Assembly (NCBI GenBank): GCA_036674765.1
Contig: JARVKI010000059.1
Location: 1 to 64,000, forward strand
Source: Seiridium cupressi
Taxonomy: Eukaryota; Ascomycota; Sordariomycetes; Amphisphaeriales; Sporocadaceae
Length of the DNA: 64,000 bases
Direction: 5' to 3'
In this document: positions 1-12,127 of the stretch, piece by piece
Numbering within the stretch: position 1 is the first letter of the stretch
Layout: each line of letters begins with the position of its first letter
Notes under the pieces: model-generated
What the model saw: only the letters and a program-made list of their open reading frames with translations
The model's database searches: none
What the model was told of the DNA's origin: nothing
Translations under genes and position numbers: made by a program

Positions 1-2480
1 TTTAAATAAAAATAAAACTTTTTTTATTTTAATAAATTTTATTAAATTAAAAAAAATAAAACGTTTTTAATAAATTATATATATAATATAATAAATTATT
101 ATAAATTTTAATTATAATTTAAATTTTAAATAAATATTAATTAATAATATATTTTTAAAAACTATTAAATATTTTATAAATTTAAAAATATTTAATTAAA
201 TTTAATTAAAAAATAAATATATAATAATTTTTAATTTTTTATAATAAAAATTTAAAAATATTATAAAAAATATTTTTATTTTATTATTAAATTTATTAAT
301 TTATTATTTAAAATAATTAATTAAATTTTAACTTTTAATAATTTTTATTATATTATTTTAATTTTAATTTTAATTTTAATAAAATTATAAATTATTAAAA
401 TTAAAAAGTTATAAATATAACGTTAAAAAATAACCGTTATTATTCGTAAAATATTAAAAGAAATTCTTAAATAATATTATTATAATAACTTTTAAAATCG
501 CTGTTAAAATTTAAAATAAATTAAAAATATCTTTTAACTTTTTATTAAATTACTTTTTCGTTTTAAATAATTTAATTATAAAAAACTCGGTTAAAATTAA
601 TAACTTTTATTTATTATATAATCGCTTTATTTTTAATTATTATAATTAAGCTTATATTTACTTTTTAAAGTGTTTTTACACATTATTATTTAAGCTTTTT
701 ATTACAGCGAATAAAGCTTCGCTTAATTCTTTTCGAGGCTCTAGTTTAGCAGTTTTTTCCTCTAAACTTTTCTGCTCGTCGAAAGATATACGACCGTGCA
801 GTCATCTGGCGCGCAAGTTAAATACCACCGCAGGGCTAAGGAAGTTCTGCAGTCTTTAAAATATCACATCAACTTTTATTGCAATACGGTACAAACGGTT
901 CATCCGCAGGCTACGTCTGGGCCACTCCACAACTTATGCGACACGGACATTCCTGAGCTGTCGGCCGACCTACCTGCCCCGCGACTGCTTCCTCAATTCA
1001 CCCCCATACTATTAAAACAGGTGGCCCAGCCACCCTCTTTTCGGGCTTCCCAGCCATATATATATTAAATTATCACCTTTTACTTTTCTCTTTAATATTT
1101 AATTAATTAATTAATTAATTTACTTTTTATAACTTTTATTTATTTTAATATATATTACTTTTTTATTTTAAAACGTTAAATATAAAAGGTATTTATAAAA
1201 GTTAAATTAATTATTTTTATTAAAATAATATTATAAATAAGGAATATCGCGAATTAACCGAAAATTAAATGTTATATATAAATAAATCTTTATTATTATT
1301 ATTAATAAACCGTTATAAGTTTTTTAATTACGATATATTATAATTATTATATATTATATAGTTAAAATCGTTTTTTATCGGTAATTATTTTTAAATAATA
1401 ATATTAATAAATCGGATTCCCGCGCGGTTAATTTAAAAGGTTAATACGTAACTTTTATAATTAAAATATTTAAGTTTTAAACCGCTTTTTTTAATAATTA
1501 CCGTTTATAATAAAATTAATAAAATTTATCGTTATATATAATTTCTTTTTTATAATAACGATAATATATTTAAAGTTATTTTATTTAACGCGTTTTAAAT
1601 AATTAATATTATTAAATAAGATAAAATTAAACATTTTATTTAAAATAAAACTTTATTATTCGTTTATTTATTTTTTTAAATTTTTAATAAAGATTAAATT
1701 AATATAATAAATAAAAAGGATTTTATATATTTTAATTATATAAATAAAATAAAATTTAAATTTATTATAATTATTATTATAATTATTAAATATTATTATA
1801 ATAATTAACTTTTAATAAATAAATTTAATAGTTTTTTTTTTAATAAATAATTAAAAATTTATTTTATTTTATTATATTTTACACTTTTTTATTATAATTA
1901 TAATATAAATAAATATATTTATTTTTATATTAAAAATATAAATTTAATTTAATATATTATAATTAATTAATAAAATTATTATTTAAACGTTTTAAAATAT
2001 ATATTATAAATTTAAATTTAATAAATTTAATAATAAAATAATAAATAACTATTTATTTATTAAAAAATTATTAATATTTATTATTTATTAATTTATAATA
2101 TAATATTTTAAATATAAATATATTTATTAAAAATATAATATTATAATATAATAATAATATTAATATATAAAATAATATATAAAAATACTTTTAATTTAAA
2201 CTGTTTTATTAATATTTATTAAAATAATTCTTATTTAATATATTTAAAAACGTTATTTTAATTTATTAACGGTATATTATTAATTAAATTTAATATTATT
2301 TTTATTATTATTATTAAAAAGTAAAAATATTATTAAAATATATACGATTTTATATATAAAAAAAGAGTATAAACTTAAACTCGGTTTTTTTTATTTAATA
2401 TTATATAAATATTATATTTTATCCTCTAATAACCTTTTATAATAAAACTACGATATTATCTTTAAAGAAATAATAAAATA
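1..2480. repeat. RIP-degraded AT-rich block
   Basis: Almost pure A/T with very few cytosines. Those that remain are mostly in CpG or CpT, and CpA/TpG are nearly absent while TpA abounds, which is the mark of repeat-induced point mutation acting on both strands. No credible coding frame survives and the original element cannot be named. A short stretch of (AATT)n lies near 1099-1121. A patch of normal composition (about 780-1060) is embedded in it; it holds a 90-codon frame of no recognised family. Confidence 0.85.
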
Positions 2481-3232
2481 ATCCTATCTTTAAAATAACG
2501 TTTGTACTATGGCTATTATTTCGCGGGTAATATACGACTCGCTACTTATCGTCGCGTAGGTTAAGCATTAATTGTCGAGGGCGGCGTTGATGTTGCGGGC
2601 GTAGCAGTATCATTAGGTTGGCAATGTTGGCCGTAGATGGGGGAGGGAAAGTTCGCGCTCGATTCGGTGGTGTTCTGGAGTTGTCAAGAACTAGTCATCA
2701 GAGTTATTGGGGCTTTGGCCTGGTCCATGATGGATAACAAGAGTGGGGGACTTCTCTGAGCAGTTTGGTATGCAGGCGCTGAACCGGACGGATAGGTTCA
2801 GACGGACGTACAAGAGGAGTTTCTTTGACTATGTGGACTTCTTTCAGGGTCACAATCAGGATACCCAGAGCTGTGGTCCTCAGTGGTAAAGTGGTATCGC
2901 ATTTTGACATAACGTCTTACTTTCATGCATTTCGCCCGTTTTATGTACCTCCAACTGATGCCAAATAGACAACAACATAAATCAACGTTCCATATCAAGC
3001 TACATTATTCCGCGCGGGACGAAGGCAATAACAGTGACATGGCCTTGTACGTAATGTTTTGCGATATAGGACTACCGCCGCCATGAAGCAAGCGTGTCGG
3101 TGCTTGCACTTATTCAAGCCTTGTCGCCAACGTTTAGAGAAGCAAAAGTGAATTTAATTAGGAGGTTTGTATTAGCTAAATTAAGGTGTTTTGTGGTTAA
3201 TCGTTGTAGTAGTTAGTCTCAATCGAGTTCCT
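2481..3232. other. intergenic, normal composition
   Basis: GC content returns to normal after the AT-rich block. Only short overlapping frames are present on both strands and none resembles a known family. It contains the 3' flank of the secreted-type gene on the minus strand. Confidence 0.5.
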
Positions 3233-4346
3233 CTACCCCAGGTTCGTGTTAAACACACCGCAGTTGCCATTGCTGGTAACATACAAGGGCGTTGTCTCAT
3301 CAGTGTTGTAGCCAGCACCCACTGAGTACTGGCCAACTGAGCAGCTTGCAGCTCCGATACCCAGGATGCAAAAGTTTGTCTGGGCAAAGAAGACTGAAAC
3401 ACCGCACTGGGCATTTGCCGCACAGCTGTTGCAGCAGCCTTCGGCGGTTGTATCGGAAGTGCTGAGGCCGCCCAGTTCCCCAGTCTGATCCGCATACGAG
3501 TCGATCTGGAAGGAATTGATATGCGCAGCGATGTTGTTGGAGGAACACATGGCGTATTGAGTTGAAGCCGGGAGGTTTGCCGTCTCGGTTGCTGTCGAGA
3601 TGACCGACGTGGTGATACTACGATAGTCAGGGTCTGTGAGTGGAGTATCTGCTCAGTCTTTTGACTTACGTGGTTACAGGTGAGTTCATTGTCACAGAAG
3701 TGAGGGTAAGAGTAGATGTGACAGTTGTTGATGCATCCGGTGTGGTCGACAGGCTGGTCGATGTCACGATCAGGGTGGAGGTTTCCGTAGCCGTCGGGGT
3801 AGGTGCAATGAGAGTTTCGGCCATCGCCGTGCGAGTGACGGTGGTGATGACGAAGGTTTCAACGGTGCGCGCGCAGGTAACGGCCGCTGGCCAGGCTTCC
3901 GGCTTCTCCTGGCCACGCGTGGCAGAGAACTCGCACGTTGGCTCCTTGCGAGCCTGCAGAGAAACCCCGTTCGCAGAGCGCTTCTTCATGCCGGATCCAG
4001 GAAAACTGTCATAGACGGGAACAAATCCGTCCCGCGTAGCAATAGTCGTCGTGGGCTGGACAGTTGTTGTTGTTGTAGTCGAAGACACATCTGTGCTTGT
4101 TATTGTTTGAGTCGGCAATTCCTCAGTGGAACTCGTGGTTTCAGTAACGACTGTAGTGAAGGTGTCGGTGATCTGATCAACGTTGACGGTAGAAGTAGTA
4201 GTGGAGGTCACCGTGGTGATCACGGTCGCGTCGGACGGCGTTGCAGTGACCGTAGGCGTCTCCGTGGTATAGACAGTACGAGTGGATGTGGTTGTCTCGG
4301 TTTCTAATGTAGTCTTCACACAACCTTTGGGGGAAGGAGAGGTCAT
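3233..4346 (-). CDS. Thr-rich, Cys-rich surface or secreted-type protein
   Basis: Two exons on the minus strand, 4346-3670 and 3617-3233, joined across a 52-bp intron (GTAAGT..TAG) that keeps the frame and gives about 353 residues. Residues 1-250 are dominated by Thr/Ser/Val runs typical of heavily O-glycosylated fungal wall or mucin-like proteins. The last 100 residues form a Cys-rich module with CCNSC and CGVSVFF motifs, resembling apple/PAN-like modules of fungal extracellular proteins. No signal peptide is seen at the chosen Met. A good acceptor (pyrimidine tract then CAG) lies about 20 bases upstream in an open frame, so a missing 5' exon carrying the signal peptide is likely. Function is unknown; secretion is inferred from composition. 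Confidence 0.6.
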
Positions 4347-5330
4347 TCTTGTGAAGCAGTTGTCTGTAGTAAACGCAAAAGGCTAGAACGTGGCTTGAGG
4401 CTTTACTTCAGCTCCGATCAAGACAGTAAGAATTCCCGGGTAGTTTCATTAGTGAACAGGGATCAGCCTCAAGACTAAGGACAAATGAGGCAATTCAGCG
4501 CCGACGTTGGTGCGCCTAGACGTGCTCTCTGATCTGACCAAAATGCTTGGCGATGGTTGCATACAGCAGTCTTGTACTTCGCAATTCGCGCGTGTGTGCT
4601 ACGTAGTGCCCGAGACAGTCGACAGTAGGCCTTGATGCCACGTGAGGCGATCGACATGGAACGGGGGACGAGACGAGGTGTCGGCTGTCACTTGTTCAAG
4701 TGCCGCCCAACACTGTGCCGACTTCTGCAAGCCTGTCTCTTGATTCTTTAAAAAGCGCTGGCAACTTTGCCAATGAGCTTATTAGAGCGGAACTTGGACG
4801 CTCTACACTGTTCTGATCGACGATGATCTCGTACCTGAAGTTGGCAGACAGTAGGCGATCTCCGTCTAGACCAAGTTTGAAAGGGGTCTATTGTACGATA
4901 GTCGGTTGTCACGAAAGAAACGAACGGGGTATACTCGTACTGCTGCCGCATTCTCGGCCTCGGGATATACCGTGCCTCGATGTACGTTTTGCCTGGGCGA
5001 TTTGCTAGATGGCACCGTTACAGAGAATCTTCCAGACTCATCGGCACGGGTTGGCCGACTTGCATCTTGAAGGCACCAAGTCAATGTTACGGCATAGCCA
5101 GCGCGCATATAGCACGCTAAGATGAGGGCGCCAGCTCTTGTCAGACAGTATGGCTTATAAGAATTCGTAGTGACTTAGCGTAGCGTTCGCAGCAAGATGG
5201 GTATGTGAAACCATGGATTTCAGATTGATGTATCTTGGAATTTGTTCTTCTCTTGTTTTTCCCGGTACCTCTTAATACTTAATAGATTCCGGTTGCGGAC
5301 CGGAGAATCCCCGGAGGAATTGTAACGATT
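4347..5330. other. intergenic
   Basis: Upstream flank of the Thr-rich gene. It may hold that gene's missing signal-peptide exon, but no Met-plus-hydrophobic frame with a clear donor was found. Nothing else is recognised. Confidence 0.4.
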
Positions 5331-5485
5331 GAATTTAATTTATAAAATCCTTTATTTTATTTATTAATAATAAATTTATAATAATTAAATAAAATATTTA
5401 AAATATTTATAAAAAGGTTATTATAATATTAAAACGTTTCTAAAACGTTATTAATATAATATTTATAAAACGTTATTTTAAAACG
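5331..5485. repeat. short RIP-like AT-rich remnant
   Basis: About 150 bp of A/T-only sequence with scattered CG dinucleotides, abruptly bounded by normal DNA on both sides. It looks like the block at 1-2480 and is probably a mutated repeat fragment. Confidence 0.6.
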
Positions 5486-7000
5486 CCCGGTAGGTCTGTT
5501 GTCCATAGTTGATAATCGATCTACCGTTATTATATCTCCAGGTATCAGAAAAACATCTTTACTTTTAGCCCGACTATTGGTCTAGACTTAGATGTACTAG
5601 CATTTCTTAACGCTGTCAGGAGGTTCCCTTTGTTATTATAGGCAGATTTTGAGTTTCCTTTGGATGAGTACAATTCTCTGCATCCTTCTATTCCACTTTC
5701 TGCGTTTTTTGTCATCCTCTTGCTTTACCATCACCCTTGGTTGTTCAAATAAAGTGGCTCAGCTTATTATCGAATGTGTCTTAGCATTATTGACAATCAC
5801 GGGATGAGCATTCAAAGTCACGAGCTAGTGTTGATCGAGCCAGAGCGTCAATAGACCTCATGCCCGCACGACGACCACGCCTGCCGCGCAACAGAACTCA
5901 TTTAACACATTTTGAAACTCTTGGTGTCAGATCTTAAATGGGTAAACCTCACAACCCCCTATTTTTCATCAATCCTCCATCCCCTCTCTCCTCAGCTGGA
6001 ATCTCTCCTGTAAAACTAGATGATTTGCCACACACGGAAATCTGTTGTCAGACAACAGCCGCCATATTGATCGAGCCGATTTGATCCTCGTGTAGCATTA
6101 TTTTATTTCTCTTGATCAACCGAATAAACTTACTAGTTGAGGTGTTGTACCGCTTCCGGGGGCTGTGACAATATCTCGGGTGTAGCCCCAGCTTTTGCTA
6201 CTGCATTATCGGCCGGAGTACTCTAGGATCCACAAGCCGAGATGGTATTTGGGCAAGCATTTCTACCTCGATGTGTGTACTGGTGCGATGGCCGTAGTTG
6301 TGTGATTTTAGCGGGCATCCTAGTCAAGACAAGGAAAGCAAAGCCGTTGGCCCGAAAGCCATTGCTCAAGCCAGTTCTGTTGATGCATCATTCAATACCC
6401 AGGAGGATTCCGCGCGTTGTAGATGCTTTCTGGACTCTCGAACAATGCTCACCTCATTTAAAAGTGTTCCAAGGTCATTTGAGAAAGCGCACATGAGCTC
6501 CGGTGTATGGGAAATCGAAGCACTCCGTTGATGCTCTGACCCATAAAGTCACTTATGATTGATTAACTTACTTGGATTTACTCTGCCAAGGGCAAATGAA
6601 CGCATGGCCAAGTCACGCGGTATATTGTACGAAACCTACATTATATTTAGTGATAAGGTCAAATTCGAAGAGCTTTGAGAGTGCCTACGTTACTTGGGCC
6701 AAAAATCTATATTGTGCCTAGAACTGATAATTGAACCAGCTGCGAAGTCCTGGGCACCATGCGCCAGCAGCCGTCAAAGTTCTGTCAGCCCGGTGCCGGC
6801 TTGCCGCTACCTACCCCATTCCCATTCAAGCTACACAGCCACCAGACCGAGCGGCGAGGCGATTCAAGATGTCGCGTGAGGTGCCACTGGTGATCTCAAC
6901 TCATAGTATACATATACCACGTGCATACAATCGGTTCATCGCGCCTCTTTTCCAACGACTTGAACTGCACATTCAGTTTTAGAGTGCGGCGACGGTCGAC
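5486..7000. other. intergenic
   Basis: 1.5 kb with only short overlapping frames (up to about 84 codons) lacking any recognisable domain. It contains the upstream region of the F-box/LRR-like gene. Confidence 0.4.
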
Positions 7001-9350
7001 ATGGAGGGACTACCGTCGTATGAAGAGGCGACCATTGCACCCCACTGGACCCAACTCATAGCCCCGTATGTGCCGACGACCGATTGGCGGCGATGCTCGC
7101 TAGTCAATTCGCGCTTTTATAAGCAATTCGCGCCGAAACTATGGCTTGATCCACTCATAACGGCAAGAGCCTATGGTTTGCATCCCAATGATGGTAAGTC
7201 CAAACCATGTACTGGTGGTTGCTGCCGCCTGTGGCGTGCATGCGACCGAGCACGTCGCGTTGCCTTGTTAACGTGGCCTAGATCTTGCGTGGTATCGCAG
7301 GTTTATTACCGTGCACTTGGAGGCTGTGCGAATGAGCACCAGGGAGCTGGTCCGGTCGCTGGACTTCCGTGACTTTGCTGTCGTGGCCTCCGGTCTATAC
7401 TCAACGGATACCAGCGAGCGAGCGATATCCAACAGTTTCAAGCGTCTGCCAACGCTTTTCCCTAGGCTTATCTGTCTACTCGTCGATGGGCATCCCGAGA
7501 TAAACCCAGAGTCGCTCTTGGCTACTGACACCGGCCGCTTGAGGGAAACGGCGCAGAGAGGCCTTCAACTTCTGGACCTTGCTCATTGTCCTTTTCCGCT
7601 CCCAACTCGTTTTTTCCAATCCCCCTACCTTCGGGGCCTCCTCTATCTTGACATATCGTCTTTGCCTGGATCCATAGCAGATTCCGTGCATACATCGATG
7701 AACCCTCAATGCCTACCAGCATTAAGGGTGCTCAAAGTACGGAACCGAGAGGTCGATGACTTGGCGGCGCGACTTCTGTTTCGAACTTTTCGCTTCCAAT
7801 TGTGGTGCTTGGATCTCTCCGACAACAAACTGACGGACGATGTCGTTCCTCCACTAATCAACAATTGCTTTTCGCCCGTAACGTTTCGTTCGGATGCTCA
7901 TTTTGCAGTCGAAGGCAAATTGATGAACCCCCAGCAATTGGGGACTACGAGGTATGGTCCATTCGAATTCATCATAGAGTCAGGGGAAAGCGCCTCATTC
8001 ACTCACCCCATGCGATACATGTCAGATGCGCCACCCTACGTTCGGCGTGGGAGTGGGCAGGAGTTACAGGAGTGGCAAGTTGCGCGGAACACTGGCACGG
8101 ATCCTCGAAGGGCTGATAGTGCCGGAGCCATCAGTAAATACATCCTCGTTGACTCTTTGGAAAATACTGCCCCATCAGCCAGAGGGCCCGCATTCGCCAT
8201 AGGGACTGGTCGAGGGGGACTAACCCATTTATATCTAAATGGCAACCGGTTCAGCTCTGGTGGAGTCGAAGAACTGTTGAGACTCAGCCTAGGACGCCTA
8301 GAACATTTCGAGTGTGATATTGATCGCTTCCCCAGAATCATTGCGGACCCTTACTCTTCATTCGAGGTTCGGGGCCTATTCGGGTTCTCTCACCTCTTCC
8401 GCCCAGTATTCTCATCCAACCTCCGATCCCTCCGCATTCATCATTCCGCAGTGACAGGGATACCAGACGTCAGTTCCGGGCAGTTACCTCATTGGAAGGC
8501 GTTAGTTTATGCGGAGACCAGCTTCCGTCAACGCATTCAAATGGCTTATCCGCAGGCACTTGTGCCGGATATGAATGCCCGCCTTACGTCCCTGACACTA
8601 ACAGAAATACCTTCACGATCTATAGGGCCATTAATCTCTGGCATTACTAGATTTCTTGACCTTGCCTCCAACCAGCAGAACGCGGTTATGGCTGTCACTG
8701 CATCTAGCAGGCAGCGAGGCTCATTGGTTTTGGGTGGCCTTTGTCATATCAGGCTGGAGCTGACACCCGCACAATCCGAGGACCTTGACAATCTGTTTAT
8801 GGATGGCCACGTGAACTTTAGCGAGCTTCTCGACCCAGCGTCACCGGCATCAGAACCATCAAGCCCTGGTTATTCATTGAGTGATTCCGCAACAGCCAGC
8901 GACTACAAGGCCGACTCATCCACAGGAAGGCAAGATAGATTCTGGCATGATCGGGCCAGGGAACACGTCACTCACCGAATCGAGGCCTCAGAATCGTGGA
9001 ATGGGAATACGCATACTATTCGTGTTTGGGTCGGCCGAGGGGTTCCTGGGCCTCACCAGGCTGTGAACGAATACATGCGCAACTTGCGAAGACCTCACCT
9101 CCACAAAATTGTTGGACCGGCAATGCCAAATCATGTTGCTGCGGGTGTGCCTCCGGGCTCGTACATTTACCATGCGGCTTGGGATGCTATGGTGGTGCCT
9201 AGAAGCCTCCCCCATATTGACGAGAAGTCGACACTGGCTTCAATGAGAGATGTTGCCGCGGCCTTAAGAGAGTATCGTGGGAGGACGAGGGGTACGATCA
9301 GGCATTGGTCGGGCAAGCTAGAACTGGTGACGAGTCCTCATGCTATTTGA
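7001..9350 (+). CDS. F-box/leucine-rich-repeat-like protein
   Basis: Exons 7001-7193 and 7282-9350 join across an 88-bp intron (GTAAGT..CTAG) in matching phase, giving about 753 residues. The N-terminus (PHWTQLIAPYV, then WRRCSLVNSRFYKQFAPKLW) resembles the degenerate F-box that opens many fungal F-box/LRR proteins. The middle carries irregular leucine-rich stretches such as LWCLDLSDNKL and LTHLYLNGNRF, as in ribonuclease-inhibitor-like solenoids. The C-terminal quarter is polar and of no known fold. Such proteins usually act as substrate adaptors of SCF ubiquitin ligases, but the F-box call is weak. It lies well outside the polyketide cluster and no regulatory signal links it to that cluster. 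Confidence 0.7.
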
Positions 9351-10300
9351 CTTCGTTCATAATCATCATTATCGCTGTCACTATGTAATAGTCCCGTATC
9401 CTAGAACTATCAGTGCCTATCAGTTCGCTATCAATCTGGATCTTCCTTTCCCTTATCAGATCTTGAGTGAGGAAGATAATGGCTCCGCACCTCTGCCACT
9501 GAGGTGCCAACAACCGCATAATTGAATGTCCATCAAGTTTAATGTTGGTTCGTGATTCTATACGCGGTAGCTTTAGTGAATTCAGTGGTTCCCCTCCTGT
9601 AACGAAGCCTGGGGCTTACATCTAGGCCGTGTCTCCTCCATAGCATCGGACTAAACTGGCAGCCTGTCTGGTACGATCACGGGATTTCATCAAACATGGA
9701 CTCGAGAGCAGTTCGCACGTCTAAAAAGCTGAGTTCGTTTGCCGGTGCGTTAGATCATGACATGGCCACAGCTGCAATATTTCTAAGTAGTGTGTACTCC
9801 ATGATATACTCCACGTAAGTTGCCACTCGTGTCCACACGATTTGGCTGAACATATTGGAAGAAAGCCCAACCCTATCACCACATCTTGGCTCGAGATTAC
9901 TGTGGTCAATATTCTTGTCGCTTTGTTGAAGTTGATCGTCTGGTTGGTTACGTAAAAAAATAAGTAGTAAAGTTCTACGATTCGAAGAAAGAAAAGCTTG
10001 GCGTTGTCATTGAACATTTGAATTGGCGTTATGCGCAGATCTGTCTGATGGGGCTGACAAGAGACTGTTTTATTGTCTGATTTTATCGTCTCACCAAGCT
10101 CGCTAGAATGGGCCTCCAAAATATTCCCCGATCATCGTGGTTATAGATGTCCGATGTTTTGAGATGAAAATTCTATCCAAGTCTTAAAACGCACGAGCTC
10201 GCGGTAAGACTTTTTATATAAATACCTAGCTTTCCACCAAGCAAGACCATGCACATCCCACATTCTACTCTCTCTAAGAAGATTTCGACCTCGTCTATCC
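9351..10300. other. intergenic
   Basis: About 950 bp between two convergent genes. The largest frame is 132 codons on the minus strand (9721-10119) with no recognisable features, and I do not accept it as a gene. Confidence 0.4.
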
Positions 10301-10917
10301 CTAGGTTCCAGGGCAAACGATGGCTACCGCTTTATTCGCACAGTCGATACCGCCATGTTGCCAACACTGGCTGTCATAATAATTAATTGTCGAGAACGTA
10401 CTGTAAAAGCACATGTCGACTGCTGAGCTGGCTTCGCAGCGGTAAACGCAAAGCGGACAATAGCTTGCATAGCCGCTAGCCTCAGTCTCACACGCTTCTA
10501 GAATCGTGGTTGGGGTGGGTATCGGGGCTTGAGTGGTGCTGATCACAGAGCTGCTAGTCAGAGTAGGAGTCGGAGGCGGTATGCCCCAGTTCTGCTCAAT
10601 ACAGTATGAGTTGCCAACGATGAGATCAGAACCGTCACCTAGGCTTGGGTTCTACTGAAACAATCAGTATTGCTATGCCGAGTTTTACTGGATTTACCAA
10701 GTTTCAACCGTACATATGTATAGAATTGCGCTAATGTGATGCACCAGTTCTCACTTATATTGGTACAAGTATCGTTGGACGCGGTAACCTCCCAATATGT
10801 ACAATCTTGGATGGTATCAGGAGCAGCAGTAGTGGGAGGGTCGACAAGATATTGAGTTGAGCCAAGAGCTGGCAGCAGGGCAAGGGCGAGGGAAAACGAA
10901 AATGTCTTGATGTACAT
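10301..10917 (-). CDS. LysM-domain secreted protein (effector-like)
   Basis: Exons 10917-10714 and 10651-10301 join across a 62-bp intron, in phase 0, giving 184 residues. Residues 1-21 are a clear signal peptide (FSFSLALALLPALGS). Residues about 38-88 form a single LysM: CTYWEVTASNDTCTNIS, then ITLAQFYTY joined over the intron to NPSLGDGSDLIVGNSYC. Joining at the CAGTAG acceptor restores the usual LysM pattern, which decides the splice site. A Thr/Pro linker leads to a Cys-rich C-terminal part with about eight cysteines. LysM proteins bind chitin or chito-oligomers; secreted ones often shield fungal walls or blunt plant and microbial chitin perception. Chitin binding here is inferred from the domain only. 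Confidence 0.85.
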
Positions 10918-12127
10918 TTTTGAAGATCTGGGTGGCTTCTCGACCTTGGATAGTTTGTAGGAATCTCCTCATAGCTACCAACTACTCTGCCTGCACGAGA
11001 AAGGGCCTCTTATATGGAGATGAAAATATGTGACCCCACATTCAGGGACAAAAGGCTCCAGACCTCCATCGCTGTCTGTGCCGCAGATGCCTACGAGCGA
11101 ACTAGGTTTTCGTGCTAGTGCATGTCGAAGGATTCTCGTATTTCCAACTACGCTGTAGCGAAGGTTGGCAAATCTCGGTTATCCGTGCTGGTGCCTAGAT
11201 ATACTGAACCCTGGCGTGTGAGTAATTTAGATTTCGTGACGATGCGCCGAAGATTATGCGTTGAACTTTACAGTTTAAACCCGATATATGCGATTCGAAA
11301 GCCTTGGTGATGATCAGAGAAGCAAGGTGGCCATCAGTCGAATGCAGAGCTATCAAGGACCAGAGTTATCCTCGCAGAAAGGCTTAATCGTGTAGGCGTA
11401 CATAAGCAGCTGGAAACCCCTCGAATGCCGCTTTAGTATCTCCAGATCCAACTCAGTCAGAGACCAAGATCCCTAAGTTCGTAAACTCTCATTGGGAGGC
11501 TCTCGGGTAACATTTTCAATCAAGGATCAGCTGTTGTAGGAAGCTGACAGTGTACGAGCTGTGATACGATTGAAAGTACACCACATTTTGATGAATTGCG
11601 TTTGGGCTCTCCGTGCTTTATCACATTAATCTGGCTTTCTGAATGCCATTTTTGGCGGGGGCTCCTCGGACTGCCACAGTGACGGCAGGCTGTCAACACT
11701 GGTATCGAGAGGGAAAAAATATTTTATCTTTATTTAAAGCCGCCCTCGTAGTACTCGGTATATTCATAAGCTTTCCTGTTGAGCTACAGTGTGGCTGATA
11801 GCTGTGACTGGTACGGGCAGCCAAAAGGGTAGGCCACGGTGACGGTTGGCTGAGTATTTGTCGCTAGTTCTGCCGCAAGATATATTTCTGATGCGCCATC
11901 TTTAGTTCTCTTTCTTCATAATGAATATATGAATATAGACACAAGGGTTACAGGCGAGCTGCTGTTACCAATACGTCAGATCTTGTACCAGAACTGCCCC
12001 ACCTCCTTTCTCTACCCGTGTCAGCACTAACAAACATATCACCTTGATCATTCCGCCCTGCAGCAAGCTTCGAGCTTACACTATCCATTTCTGCCATTCC
12101 TTCGTTCAATTTACTTCGCAAACTGTG
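10918..12127. other. intergenic
   Basis: 1.2 kb between the LysM gene start and the broken GMC gene. Only short frames are seen and no domain or repeat is recognised. It includes the LysM gene promoter. Confidence 0.4.

Noticed and set aside
796..1068. 90-codon frame in the GC-normal patch of the AT-rich block
   Set aside because: No recognisable domain, no introns or promoter, and bounded by RIP-mutated DNA; more likely a repeat remnant.
9721..10119. 132-codon frame on the minus strand
   Set aside because: Composition is not protein-like across its length and no family, splice or start-context support was seen.
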